Origin: Bacteroidetes bacterium 41-46
GTDB lineage: Bacteria; Bacteroidota; Bacteroidia; Bacteroidales; UBA932
NCBI GenBank assembly: GCA_001897515.1
Contig: MKTA01000018.1
Location: forward strand, 186,001-250,000
Length of the DNA: 64,000 nt
Direction of reading: 5' to 3'
The first letter of the stretch is position 1. Each line of letters opens with the position of its first letter. Below the pieces are notes generated by a model. That model had not been told where the DNA came from and made no database searches. It worked only from the letters and a program-made list of their open reading frames with translations. Shown piece by piece: positions 16,918 to 25,323 of this stretch. Made by a program: the position numbers and the translations under genes.

Positions 16918-19900
16918 ATGAACAAAGAGCTTAGATCTCTGGGTTTTTTTGAAGACACCAGACAAAACTCAAAAGAGTACATACACCAATACATAAAGTT
17001 AAGACTTGAGGCTCTGGGCCTTGTTGACGGAGAATTTCAGGATGATGCCGGTGACGGCTTCCTCCATCTGGCGAAATCTCTGATAATAAACTACAGGGAG
17101 AGAGAGAGACAGTTTAAAAATTATCTCTGCCCGGCAGACCAGAGGATTCAGAACTTTATAAACGGATATTTCAAAGGGGCAGATGCTCCGGAGATACAGA
17201 TTCCCTCATTCACCTTTACCCTTGATTTCTACGGAATCGCCAGAGAGCTCTCAATCCCTGAAAAGAGAGAGGAGTACACATCCCAATACCTCACCTCATA
17301 CAGAGTGAAGCAGGGGATACTCCACAACCCACGTAACGACAGACGTACCACAAAAGGGGTCTTTCATATAGCTGAAGGTGGCCTGCCCATTCCTGACGAC
17401 AAAAAGGCGGTTCCGCTTAAGACAGCTGCTCTGCTTCTGCAGAAGGCCACAACTATTGAGGGGGATGTTTTTAACCTCCCTTTCACTGAAGATTGCAATA
17501 AAAAGGCTAAGATATTTGTTTCATTGCTTCTTAGACCTAAGGTAAGTCCTGAGGTTGAAGGACTCTCCCCCAGAAAAACTATGGAGGTTCGCTTTTTCGC
17601 ACCAGGCTCTCTTGTGTCAAATCTGGATTTCGTTGAGTCCATCTTTGGTAACGGAGGCTCTCCATACCATATTTCAAATGATGCGGGGCTTGATTTTGAA
17701 AACTGGAGCGGCCACACAGGCTGCATAATTCTTGCACCACAGCTTACACAAATGACCAAAAAGGAGCTCGGCCTTCCAAATATAGCCAAGGCAACAGAGC
17801 GGCAAAAGAGAGACGGTATGTGCTGGGAGAGGGAGGATGAGCTATACAACGACGGATCTGCCTTTAAGCTGACAATGCGCACAGACGAGGGAGTTATCGT
17901 AACAGTAATTGCCGATAACTACTTTGGATACTCAAAGAAGGAGATAAAAACATTTATCTCATACGCCGCAAACCTTATGGGAAATGCAGAGGAGGAGCAC
18001 GCAGGCGGAGCCCTGATATTCCCATCCTATAACCAGGGCGAGGGTCAGATTACTAAGGCCGAGAACTTTAAAAAGAGTCTTGAAGAGACTGCAAAACTAT
18101 TTCCGGAAATTATTGAGATGAAGCCTGAAGGCTATGGAGTGGACAGAAACTATCCCGACATCTTTTATGTGCCGGAGCTCTCAAGATTTGATATCAAAAG
18201 TCAGAGAGTTACCTGGAGCAGAGGCAAAAAGGGTGATGCCTCAATAAAACTTCTCCCCAACAGAGTTTACATATTGCCAAACGGCCATAAATACAGAATG
18301 GAGAAGGCTGCGGGAACACTCAACTACAGACTTGTTGAGACCAATGCAGAGGGTGTGTTCATACACAAACCATGTACAGTATCCGGAGGTGGAAAATCTG
18401 AGATATCCAAATCCATCGAGGATTCAATTATATCGGGTTCATTCTTTATCAAGGATTTTGAGAGCGATTTCAGAAGGGTAGAGGAGATAATAAACTACAA
18501 CTACTTCTCCCGCTTTAAAGACCCGTCAAAGGGGAAGAAGGTCAGCAGAAGCTTCCTCAGCAGCAAAAGATCAATGGGCTCAGCAATCAAGATGCTTACA
18601 CCTTCGCATGAATTCACTGAGGAGTACAACACATGGCTGGAGTCTATACCACAATACATTAAAGGTATAGCCTTTATCGTCAAGAGATTTTACAGAGAGG
18701 AGTGGGGAGCAGACTGGAGGAGTCACTTCTCGGTTGATATACTGAACGGACAGCCGGGGAATGAGCTAAAGTACCAGAATAAGAAGATTGCCGCAAGATA
18801 TCTCCGCATAGGCTATGACGACAAGGGTGCCTGGCGTACATTCAAGCTTCGTCAGGACTATGTCCATGCTGACAAAATTCAGATGGAGGATGATATAACT
18901 GTCTCAACAGTTGTGCCTGCCAACTCACTAAGTGATCTGAATCCCAATATCTCCAACAAGAGCCTCAAGATACTTGAGAACTGTGAATACAGATTTTTCC
19001 AGCGTCCGGATGAGGCAATCCACAGAGGATTGGATAAAAAGGCGGAGTCCGATATAGCTTCACCCTGCACATTCATATCTAATTTCCAGCCACTTGCAAC
19101 AGAAGATGCAAAAGAGATGGTTGAGGACGTGATAAACTTTGACCAGTTTACCGAACCTATGAGGAGCCTTATAACAGATGTCGCCTCCGGCGATAAAAGG
19201 CAGTATTTCGTATCCTCAGCAAATCCAAGGATTGTAGATGGCAAGCCGACCAAAAACGTTCGCTATCTCCAGACCAGGGATGATATTTTAGATCCAAGGA
19301 CAAAATACATTGCAGAGACAGGTATAAGGATTGCCAGGGATATTACCCTGGACAAGCCTGTTCATGTTCCGGTTAACGCAGTACTTCCCGGAAGAAGAAA
19401 CAACCCGGCAGAGAAGGGGATACGTCCGCTTGCTGTTTACAATCCGGTACATTACCAGGAGCTTCCAGAACTATTTATGGACTTTGTCTGCTCACTCACA
19501 GGAAAATCACCATCCACAACAGGGGCCGGTTCAGAGGGGGCACTCACAAAGGCACCCTTTAACGCCCTTCTGCCTGTTATAGACCTAAATAATGCACTCG
19601 TCTCTTTTATACTAACAGGATACAACGGATTCACAACACCTGCAGGCTATATCGGCCACCGCTACAGGGTTGACCACGACCTGAGCCTTCTGATTCCTGA
19701 GCTTTGGGCACGTCTTCAGCACTTTGAGAAGGATCCTGCCAGAATGATTGCAGAGGGTGAGCTTGAGAAGATAGAGGATTTTGAGTACGAAGGCAAGAGA
19801 ATTCCAGCCTCAATACTTGGCTATAGAATCACAGAGAAGTTTGTGATAGGATATTTTGGAAGGGTGTTTGAGAATCCAAATGTAATCTTCCCTGAGGATA

Positions 19901-20367
19901 TGCTTAAGCCGGAGTTACAGTCTATGGAGCAGTTTGCCGACGGAATTCTCAACATTGTAGAGGCACAGCAGAGGGTTGCCGAGTCCTACTTCCGTGATGG
20001 AAGCATTGATTCAGCCTGCCCGCCACTTAAGGCCCTTCTGCACATCATGGCATACGGAGAGTACGAAGGTAAGGGGCTTAACTCACCAGAGGTACGTAGA
20101 ATGTTTACATACGAATACCTTGTTGAAAGCGACTGGTACAAATCAAGAATTATGCTAAAGCAGCAGACAGACATCGCCCAGATGGCCGAGCGTATCCGCT
20201 ATATTGAGCGTATTCTTAGAGAGGACAAAAACCTTACACCGGAGATGACAGAAGACCTGTCACAAAGGCTTGAAAAGGCGAAGAGTCTTCACGACTACCT
20301 CTGCTCTTATGACTATGCAAAGTTCCTGTATGGAACCATAGGAAGAGATAACATCAAGAGGCACTGA
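16918..20367 (+). CDS. Probable PPi-type phosphoenolpyruvate carboxykinase
   Basis: A very large cytoplasmic protein, 1149 residues from the ATG at 16918, which is preceded by AGAGG; a TTG 48 bp upstream gives only unlikely sequence. It contains a P-loop-like segment SGGGKSEIS (S489-G-G-G-K493-S) and conserved stretches such as ADNYFGYSKKEIKTFISYAANL, EEEHAGGALIFPSY, and GKSPSTTGAGSEGALTKAPFNALLPV. Size and motif style fit the PPi-dependent PEPCK family of Entamoeba, Propionibacterium and many Bacteroidota, which makes PEP and PPi from oxaloacetate and phosphate, or the reverse. This is from memory of the family and is not verified. It has no paralogue in the window. Confidence 0.6.
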   Translation: MNKELRSLGFFEDTRQNSKEYIHQYIKLRLEALGLVDGEFQDDAGDGFLHLAKSLIINYRERERQFKNYLCPADQRIQNFINGYFKGADAPEIQIPSFTFTLDFYGIARELSIPEKREEYTSQYLTSYRVKQGILHNPRNDRRTTKGVFHIAEGGLPIPDDKKAVPLKTAALLLQKATTIEGDVFNLPFTEDCNKKAKIFVSLLLRPKVSPEVEGLSPRKTMEVRFFAPGSLVSNLDFVESIFGNGGSPYHISNDAGLDFENWSGHTGCIILAPQLTQMTKKELGLPNIAKATERQKRDGMCWEREDELYNDGSAFKLTMRTDEGVIVTVIADNYFGYSKKEIKTFISYAANLMGNAEEEHAGGALIFPSYNQGEGQITKAENFKKSLEETAKLFPEIIEMKPEGYGVDRNYPDIFYVPELSRFDIKSQRVTWSRGKKGDASIKLLPNRVYILPNGHKYRMEKAAGTLNYRLVETNAEGVFIHKPCTVSGGGKSEISKSIEDSIISGSFFIKDFESDFRRVEEIINYNYFSRFKDPSKGKKVSRSFLSSKRSMGSAIKMLTPSHEFTEEYNTWLESIPQYIKGIAFIVKRFYREEWGADWRSHFSVDILNGQPGNELKYQNKKIAARYLRIGYDDKGAWRTFKLRQDYVHADKIQMEDDITVSTVVPANSLSDLNPNISNKSLKILENCEYRFFQRPDEAIHRGLDKKAESDIASPCTFISNFQPLATEDAKEMVEDVINFDQFTEPMRSLITDVASGDKRQYFVSSANPRIVDGKPTKNVRYLQTRDDILDPRTKYIAETGIRIARDITLDKPVHVPVNAVLPGRRNNPAEKGIRPLAVYNPVHYQELPELFMDFVCSLTGKSPSTTGAGSEGALTKAPFNALLPVIDLNNALVSFILTGYNGFTTPAGYIGHRYRVDHDLSLLIPELWARLQHFEKDPARMIAEGELEKIEDFEYEGKRIPASILGYRITEKFVIGYFGRVFENPNVIFPEDMLKPELQSMEQFADGILNIVEAQQRVAESYFRDGSIDSACPPLKALLHIMAYGEYEGKGLNSPEVRRMFTYEYLVESDWYKSRIMLKQQTDIAQMAERIRYIERILREDKNLTPEMTEDLSQRLEKAKSLHDYLCSYDYAKFLYGTIGRDNIKRH

Positions 20368-21271
20368 GCAGTGAATTGAGTTCGTTTTGAAGATGTCTCT
20401 TTTTGTTATTGGAAAGGGAGAGTTCGTTCAGAAGCACCGAGTTTTTGACTAGCTCTTCCTTTAGCTGTCTGCAGATTACAATTCCACGATCCATAAGCAG
20501 CTCTTTTTGAGCCCTTGTTAAGGTTGTAAGCACAGTTACAGGAAATATTCTCTCACGATCAATAATCTCCCTCAGCCCTTCACCTTTAGGGTAGTCCCAG
20601 CTGATTAGCTTTAGCCCGGCATATTCACCATATGCAATTGCATCAGATGAGAATCGGGTATTTGTGGCAACGCCTCCTGTGAAAGAGTACTTTCGGAATT
20701 CAGGAAGAGTTTTTCTGTAGCTGAAAATATCCTCCATCCGAGAGTGGACATACAGAGAGACCTGCACCCCGGCATTTTTACCATTGCTCTGGTAATATTT
20801 GCATTCAACGACATGCTGATTATGGCCACCGTTTCCGTCACTCTTTGTTGCAACGACATCCACCTCATGTGTGAGGCAATGTCCCTGAAGGGTTTGAGCA
20901 ACCTCAATCTCCTCATATCCAAGTGTCTTATATATCTGACCCATAAAATGCTCAAAGGGATGGCCCGTTGGCCCCATCTCCATCATAGCACTTTTGAGCT
21001 TGTATCTTGCAGCATTACTACTTGTCATACGTCTAAGCAAAGAGAAAGCCCTGTTGTATATCTGCTTGGTAGAAATTGCTGATTTAGCAGTTTTTGTTGA
21101 ATTAGCAGTTATGTTTGAGTTTTGCTCTTCTACCCAGATGGCGATATCATTTAATATCTCTTCAATGATTGCGGGATCTGCGCCCGATCTGGTAAGTGAG
21201 GCCTTAATCTTATCTGTTGAGAAGGGTTCGGTTTCACCATTTGCCTTTTTTACTAGAATATTTTTTACCAT
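20354..21271 (-). CDS. ATP-cone domain fused to Mrr-like restriction nuclease domain
   Basis: A 305-residue protein whose 3' end overlaps the convergent PEPCK-like gene by 14 bp. Residues ~1-95 form an ATP-cone (VKKANGETEPFSTDKIKASLTRSG, as in NrdR and ribonucleotide reductases), interrupted by a low-complexity NSNITANSTKTAKSAIST loop. Residues ~105-230 carry a PD-(D/E)xK nuclease core: D138 in HEVDVVATK, and E156-C-K158 in HVVECKYY, the Mrr_cat pattern. The C terminus is helical. An ATP- or dATP-gated nuclease is the natural inference; similar fusions occur widely in Bacteroidota but their role is not known to me. Confidence 0.82.
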   Translation of the reverse strand: MVKNILVKKANGETEPFSTDKIKASLTRSGADPAIIEEILNDIAIWVEEQNSNITANSTKTAKSAISTKQIYNRAFSLLRRMTSSNAARYKLKSAMMEMGPTGHPFEHFMGQIYKTLGYEEIEVAQTLQGHCLTHEVDVVATKSDGNGGHNQHVVECKYYQSNGKNAGVQVSLYVHSRMEDIFSYRKTLPEFRKYSFTGGVATNTRFSSDAIAYGEYAGLKLISWDYPKGEGLREIIDRERIFPVTVLTTLTRAQKELLMDRGIVICRQLKEELVKNSVLLNELSLSNNKKRHLQNELNSLLSAS

Positions 21272-21304
21272 TCTGGAAATTATTTACGATATTGAATGCT
21301 AATA

Positions 21305-21412
21305 TACGAAAATCCCGGGCTGTCAGAAGGACAACCCGGGATTCATGAATGAGTTTTTCATAGTAGTTAACTAACCCCTTAATTACTTATACCTGAAATT
21401 TCATTCCTTAAG
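21305..21412 (-). ncRNA. Candidate small RNA or attenuator leader
   Basis: On the minus strand a TATTTTTG box (21419-21426) is followed ~75 nt later by a strong hairpin (21311-21343) that ends in TTTTCG. The hairpin is AATCCCGGG, an inner GTC/GAC stem and CCCGGGATT. The ATP-cone/nuclease gene begins 40 nt beyond. Either a ~100-nt sRNA ends here, or this is a terminating leader of that gene; a 12-codon frame (MKNSFMNPGLSF) runs into the hairpin. I could not match it to a known RNA family, and the upstream -33 element is weak. Confidence 0.4.
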
Positions 21413-21481
21413 CGCAATCAAAAATAGGATATAATAGGGGATTGAGTGTAAAAATTAGTGCTTACCTTATCCTTCCCCTAT

Positions 21482-21512
21482 TTTGCGGTTAGGGATTTAT
21501 TACCTATATTTG
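21482..21512 (+). promoter_or_regulatory. Bacteroidota-type promoter
   Basis: TTTG (21482-21485), a 19-nt spacer and TATATTTG (21505-21512) match the TTTG-N19-TAnnTTTG consensus exactly. Transcription would begin ~7 nt later, leaving about 10 nt before the GTG start at 21529. Confidence 0.75.
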
Positions 21513-21528
21513 GTTAAAATCACTGATT

Positions 21529-22884
21529 GTGAATTATAAACGGAATCTCTTATTCCTATTGGGTTTTATGATGACTGCAATGCTGTTGCAGGCCCAAAAT
21601 CCCGTTTTTAGCATAAGGGATATTAACTTTCCGTTTGCCTTCAGAGAGAGTTATTTTGTGCTAACTCCCGACACACTTTACAGATCTTCAGACGGAATAC
21701 TCTGGGATGCTGAGAAAAACACCTTTGAGTTCCGTCAGATGCAGCTATCTTATGTTGAGGATAACTCAATCGGCTTTATTTTTCATGAATCCGGAGGAAA
21801 AATCGTCTCTTTTAACGGAATAAGATTCTCGGTTTACCATCAATCTCCGGAGTACAGAAATCAATACAAGGGACTTCCGTTTATCCATAATAAGAATCCG
21901 CATATCTTCGGAGGGGTCGGGCTATTTACATACAAAAACATTATTACCGGCTATGACAGACTCCAGATGGAGTGGGTCAAGATACGTCCCAAGACCCCAA
22001 TAAATGAGCTTCCGCAACAGAGGTACGGCTTATGCGGCGGGGCAGAGGGGGGTGAACTCTTTGTAGGGCCTGGTTTTGGAATTGATAAGGAGAGGAGCAA
22101 CTCAGAGACATACCAGATTCAGCTGAATGACTTCTGGCGTTTTAATTTTGCGACAAGAGAGTGGAGTATGATGGGCAATCTTATTGCTGATATTGATTTA
22201 AGACGTTACCTGATTATAAATAATTATAAAGGGGGAGCTCTGCTAATCGGTCTGTCAGATGCATACTATTTTGATATAAAGGGCAACAGACTTGTAAGGT
22301 ATGGTTCAGTTGACGTATCAATGCTTGCAGAGACTGCAGGAAATATCCCAATTCCAACATCCATTGCCTACAATAAAAATACAGATAAGTTTATTGTCCT
22401 TGTAGCAAAGGAGGATGGCTACAGAATGCCTCTGGTTGTAAATTCTGAAAGGTTACTGGGTAGGGATATGAAGGAGAGCAGGCTATATAAAAGGCCATTC
22501 CCTTATCTGACAATGTTTTTCGCCTCAATGCTATTCCTTGCTGCTGCAGTTCTGATCTATTTTAGATTTATAAAGATAAGAAAGGTGAAGAGCCTTTATG
22601 AGAAGGTGGTTGAGACCCTCCCGGCTATTGAGGAGATTCTTACTAATGAGGAGTTCAGCATTTTAAAGATGATTATTCAGAAAAACCCAGAGCCGGTGCA
22701 ATTTCTGGATCTGATGTCCATTTTTGATCCAAAGATGAGCTATGAGTCTCACAAAAAGAGGCTGAGAAGCTCTCTGCTCTCAATAGAGGAGAAACTAAAA
22801 AAACACCTGCATACGAATGCAGATGTTTTTGATATTTCCCGCTCCAAAGAGGATCGCCGGAATAAGGAGATTAAATTCTCATAA
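21529..22884 (+). CDS. Membrane-anchored beta-propeller-like protein with cytoplasmic tail
   Basis: A 451-residue protein starting with GTG; this start gives a proper signal peptide (MNYKRNLLFLLGFMMTAMLL, cleavage after LQAQ). Residues ~25-320 are periplasmic and look kelch- or propeller-like, with repeated W/G/D strands (DFWRFNFATREWSMMGNL). A single membrane helix lies at ~326-348. The last ~100 residues are cytoplasmic, helical and charged (ETLPAIEEILTNEEFSILKMI, then SHKKRLRSSLLSIEEKL), resembling the wHTH-like tails of some Bacteroidota sensors. A one-component signalling role is a guess. It converges on ahcY with a 14-bp gap. Confidence 0.75.
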   Translation: MNYKRNLLFLLGFMMTAMLLQAQNPVFSIRDINFPFAFRESYFVLTPDTLYRSSDGILWDAEKNTFEFRQMQLSYVEDNSIGFIFHESGGKIVSFNGIRFSVYHQSPEYRNQYKGLPFIHNKNPHIFGGVGLFTYKNIITGYDRLQMEWVKIRPKTPINELPQQRYGLCGGAEGGELFVGPGFGIDKERSNSETYQIQLNDFWRFNFATREWSMMGNLIADIDLRRYLIINNYKGGALLIGLSDAYYFDIKGNRLVRYGSVDVSMLAETAGNIPIPTSIAYNKNTDKFIVLVAKEDGYRMPLVVNSERLLGRDMKESRLYKRPFPYLTMFFASMLFLAAAVLIYFRFIKIRKVKSLYEKVVETLPAIEEILTNEEFSILKMIIQKNPEPVQFLDLMSIFDPKMSYESHKKRLRSSLLSIEEKLKKHLHTNADVFDISRSKEDRRNKEIKFS

Positions 22885-22898
22885 CGGCAATAAGTATC

Positions 22899-24302
22899 TT
22901 AGTAGCGGTAGTGTTCCGGTTTGTATGGTCCCTCTACAGGAACGCCAATGTACTCCGCCTGCTCAGGTGAAAGTCTGGTAAGTTTGACACCCAGCTGCTC
23001 AAGGTGAAGTCTTGCTACCTCTTCGTCAAGATGTTTAGGAAGTCTGTAAACTCCAAGCTCATACTTTTTAACCCATAGCTCTATTTGAGCAAGTGTCTGG
23101 TTCGTAAATGAGTTGCTCATTACAAAAGATGGGTGTCCCGTGGCGCATCCAAGGTTTACAAGTCTGCCCTGTGCAAGAAGGAAGATGGCATGTCCGTCAG
23201 GGTATATATATTTATCAACCTGTGGCTTGATATTCAGCCTCTTGATTCCCGGCCAGTTCTCTAGACGGGCGACCTGAATCTCATCATCAAAGTGTCCTAT
23301 ATTGCAGACAATTGCCTGATCCTTCATTGCAGCCATGTGTTCGGCCGTGATGATATCCTTGTTACCGGTTGTGGTTACAAATATATTACCCTCATGGAGA
23401 GTATCCTCAATGGCCTTTACCTCAAAACCCTCCATTGCTGCCTGAAGTGCGCAGATGGGGTCAATCTCTGTAACAATAACCCTTGCACCATATCCTCTCA
23501 TAGAGCGGGCGCATCCTTTACCGACATCACCATAGCCGCAAACAACCACAACCTTGCCGGCAATCATAACATCCGTAGCCCTTTTGATTCCGTCGGCAAG
23601 TGACTCGCGACAACCGTAGAGGTTGTCAAATTTTGATTTTGTAACGGAGTCATTAACATTGAACGCCGGGAATAGGAGTTTGCCTTGCTCAAGCATTTGG
23701 TATAGTCTGTGAACACCGGTAGTTGTCTCCTCAGAAACGCCGCGAATCTCCGGAGCAGTAGTGCTCCATCTTTTTGGAGTCTCTGCAAGAATCTTTTTCA
23801 AAATCTTATTAAGCTCTTTCTCATCCTGAGTATCTGCCCTTCCGTCAAGAACGGAGGTGTTTTTCTCGGCCTCGTAACCTCTGTGAATCATAAGTGTGGC
23901 ATCACCACCGTCGTCAACAATCAGGTTTGGACCCAGCCCGTCTCCAAAATCCAGTGCCCTCTCTGTGCACCACCAGTACTCCTCAAGGGTCTCGCCCTTC
24001 CAGGCAAATACCGGTACGCCTGCTTCGGCTATTGCTGCCGCAGCATGGTCCTGGGTTGAATAGATGTTACAGCTGCACCAGCGTACATCTGCGCCAAGCT
24101 CTGTGAGGGTCTCAATCAACACGGCTGTCTGTATTGTCATATGCAGGGAGCCCATAACTCTTGCCCCTTTTAGTGGCTTCTCTCTGCCAAATTTTTGCCT
24201 TACAGCCATCAGCCCCGGCATCTCCTTTTCTGCTATCTCAATCTCTTTTCTGCCAAACTCCGCAAGGGAGATATCGGCAACTTTGTACTCTTTTGCTCTC
24301 AT
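22899..24302 (-). CDS. ahcY: Adenosylhomocysteinase
   Basis: A 467-residue NAD-dependent hydrolase that splits S-adenosylhomocysteine into adenosine and homocysteine. Characteristic motifs are [31 protein letters not shown] with the substrate lysine, the NAD-binding [17 protein letters not shown], and NIGHFDDEI. The C-terminal PYKPEHYRY is the conserved end that binds NAD of the partner subunit. It is last in the metH-metF-ahcY operon, which closes the activated methyl cycle. Confidence 0.97.
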   Translation of the reverse strand: MRAKEYKVADISLAEFGRKEIEIAEKEMPGLMAVRQKFGREKPLKGARVMGSLHMTIQTAVLIETLTELGADVRWCSCNIYSTQDHAAAAIAEAGVPVFAWKGETLEEYWWCTERALDFGDGLGPNLIVDDGGDATLMIHRGYEAEKNTSVLDGRADTQDEKELNKILKKILAETPKRWSTTAPEIRGVSEETTTGVHRLYQMLEQGKLLFPAFNVNDSVTKSKFDNLYGCRESLADGIKRATDVMIAGKVVVVCGYGDVGKGCARSMRGYGARVIVTEIDPICALQAAMEGFEVKAIEDTLHEGNIFVTTTGNKDIITAEHMAAMKDQAIVCNIGHFDDEIQVARLENWPGIKRLNIKPQVDKYIYPDGHAIFLLAQGRLVNLGCATGHPSFVMSNSFTNQTLAQIELWVKKYELGVYRLPKHLDEEVARLHLEQLGVKLTRLSPEQAEYIGVPVEGPYKPEHYRY

Positions 24303-24340
24303 ATATACTTTGTTGTGTTTATTATACTTTTTTGACGAAT

Positions 24341-25294
24341 CTAGAAAGAGGCTTTGACGATCCTGGCAACATTGTCTGAACGTCCAAGCGTGTAGTAGTG
24401 AATTCCCGGAACACCCTCTTTAATAAGCTCTTTTGTCTGCATTGTTGTCCACTCAATTCCAACTTCCCGGGCCTCTTCATCGGTTTTGCATTTTGCAACG
24501 GCGTTGTAGAGATCTGCAGGAAGATCTATGTGGAATGTCTGAGGCAGGAGCCTTATATCATTCAGGGCCGATATCGGCTTGATACCCGGGATAATGGGTA
24601 CATCAATTCCAATTTTGCGACAGTTGTCACGGAAGCGGAAAAAGGCTGCGTTGTCAAAAAACATCTGTGTTGCAATATAGTGGGCACCGGCATCAACCTT
24701 ACTCTTAAGATTCAGCAGATCAATCTCCATATTTGGTGCCTCAAAGTGCTTCTCAGGATAGCCTGCAACGCCAATGCAAAACTTAGAGGGCGAACTGCTG
24801 TCAACGTGACCGTTTATATATTCGCCTCTGCCTGTTGCGCTTATTTGCTCCACCAGTGCCTTTGCATTCTCGTTGCCGCCCCTCTCCGGGATAAAGCTTC
24901 TGCTCCCCTTTGGAGGGTCACCCCTGAGTGCAAAAACATCCTCAATACCCAGAAAGTTCATCTCAATAAGTGCGTTCTCCGTCTCTTCCCGGGTAAAGCC
25001 TCCGCAGAGGAGATGGGGTACAACAGTGATGTTGTACTTATATTTAACCGCAGCCGAGAGGGCGATTGTGCCGGGGCGTACCCGCGAGAATCTCTTCTCA
25101 AGGGTTCCGTCGGGACTCTCAATGTATTGAACCTCGTTTCTGTGCGAGGTGAAGTTTATGTAGGCCGGCTCAAACTCAAGCAGGCTCTCAATTGTCCTGT
25201 AAACCCTCTCAATGCTGTGCCCCTTTAGAGGAGGCAGCAGTTCAAATGTAAAGAGCGGTCTCTTTGCTCTATTAATCTTTTCTATAACGGTCAT
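24341..25294 (-). CDS. metF: Methylenetetrahydrofolate reductase
   Basis: A 317-residue flavoprotein that reduces 5,10-methylene-THF to 5-methyl-THF, the methyl donor for Met[12 protein letters not shown] carries the catalytic glutamate, [13 protein letters not shown] binds FAD and folate, and [15 protein letters not shown] is the barrel strand typical of MetF. It starts 29 bp after metH stops. Confidence 0.96.
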   Translation of the reverse strand: MTVIEKINRAKRPLFTFELLPPLKGHSIERVYRTIESLLEFEPAYINFTSHRNEVQYIESPDGTLEKRFSRVRPGTIALSAAVKYKYNITVVPHLLCGGFTREETENALIEMNFLGIEDVFALRGDPPKGSRSFIPERGGNENAKALVEQISATGRGEYINGHVDSSSPSKFCIGVAGYPEKHFEAPNMEIDLLNLKSKVDAGAHYIATQMFFDNAAFFRFRDNCRKIGIDVPIIPGIKPISALNDIRLLPQTFHIDLPADLYNAVAKCKTDEEAREVGIEWTTMQTKELIKEGVPGIHYYTLGRSDNVARIVKASF

Positions 25295-25323
25295 AATCCT
25301 GCAAATGTAGTAAAATAATGTTG

